Positions 11,141-11,187 of a DNA stretch of 11,187 nucleotides are shown one piece after another. This DNA comes from UBA525 sp964589765 (GTDB taxonomy: Archaea; Nanobdellota; Nanobdellia; Woesearchaeales; UBA525), in contig CAZPUM010000035.1 in NCBI GenBank assembly GCA_964589765.1, forward strand, positions 1 through 11,187. The letters run 5' to 3'. The translations under genes and the position numbers were made by a program. Each line of letters begins with the position of its first letter. The stretch's first letter is position 1. Under the pieces are notes generated by a model. It saw only the letters and a program-made list of their open reading frames with translations. It did not search any database and had not been told where the DNA came from.

Positions 11141-11187
11141 TGGCAAAGAACGCAACCAAGTATCATAGTAGAATTAAGAGGCGTCAG
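11140..11187 (+). CDS. Start of a small basic protein (truncated by window end)
   Basis: ATG at 11140 overlaps the previous stop by one base and follows a GAGGGG Shine-Dalgarno at 11128-11133 with 6 nt spacing. Sixteen codons are visible: MAKNATKYHSRIKRRQ. The start is strongly basic. The family is not recognised. The overlap implies co-translation with the winged-helix protein. Confidence 0.65.
   Translation, partial: MAKNATKYHSRIKRRQ

Noticed and set aside
1..11187. CRISPR array, insertion sequence or phage/integrase genes
   Set aside because: No regularly spaced repeats, terminal inverted repeats, transposase or integrase were seen.

Overview
The window looks like metagenome-assembled sequence from an archaeon, plausibly of the DPANN type. 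The evidence is TTTATAAA-like TATA boxes placed about 25-28 nt upstream of start codons that lack a Shine-Dalgarno (leaderless genes), a deoxyhypusine synthase, a tRNA-His without an encoded CCA end, tight gene packing with 1-4 nt overlaps, and several small membrane proteins of archaeal style. I cannot place it at genus level. One 100-N gap (2927-3026) is flanked by identical 55-nt copies and is almost certainly a scaffolding artefact inside an otherwise intact gene.

Layout. 1-689 (minus strand): the N-terminal part of a probable archaeal P-loop/KaiC-like-related protein, and a DUF305 lipoprotein. 758-3664 (plus): one promoter, a possible 13-codon upstream ORF, then three overlapping genes: deoxyhypusine synthase, an alanine-racemase-fold PLP decarboxylase and an agmatinase/arginase-family ureohydrolase. 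Together these can convert arginine to agmatine and putrescine, or donate a C4 amine to aIF5A. 3685-5509 (plus): a short leaderless ORF that is also a structured element, tRNA-His, a second diverged copy of that element, a GNAT acetyltransferase with an unclear start, and an M20 deacylase/peptidase. 5557-6786: a leaderless gene for a three-TM protein with an extracellular lysozyme-like domain. 6794-7964: a ZIP metal transporter and a Fur-family regulator, divergent from one shared TATA element, with a good Fur-box match over the regulator start. 7970-9588: a SAM methyltransferase, a small two-TM protein and a PP2C phosphatase. 9652-11187: an MscS channel, a membrane-anchored winged-helix protein, and the first 16 codons of another gene.

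The strongest biological lead is the deoxyhypusine synthase/decarboxylase/ureohydrolase operon. Its composition fits an agmatine-based route to deoxyhypusine, or a self-contained homospermidine route, better than the textbook spermidine route, because no aminopropyltransferase is present and two spermidine-contacting aspartates of human DHS appear replaced. The second lead is the pair of related 38-nt elements around tRNA-His. They read as similar short peptides (EDxSxxxAGxLH) and also keep a hairpin through two compensatory base-pair changes.
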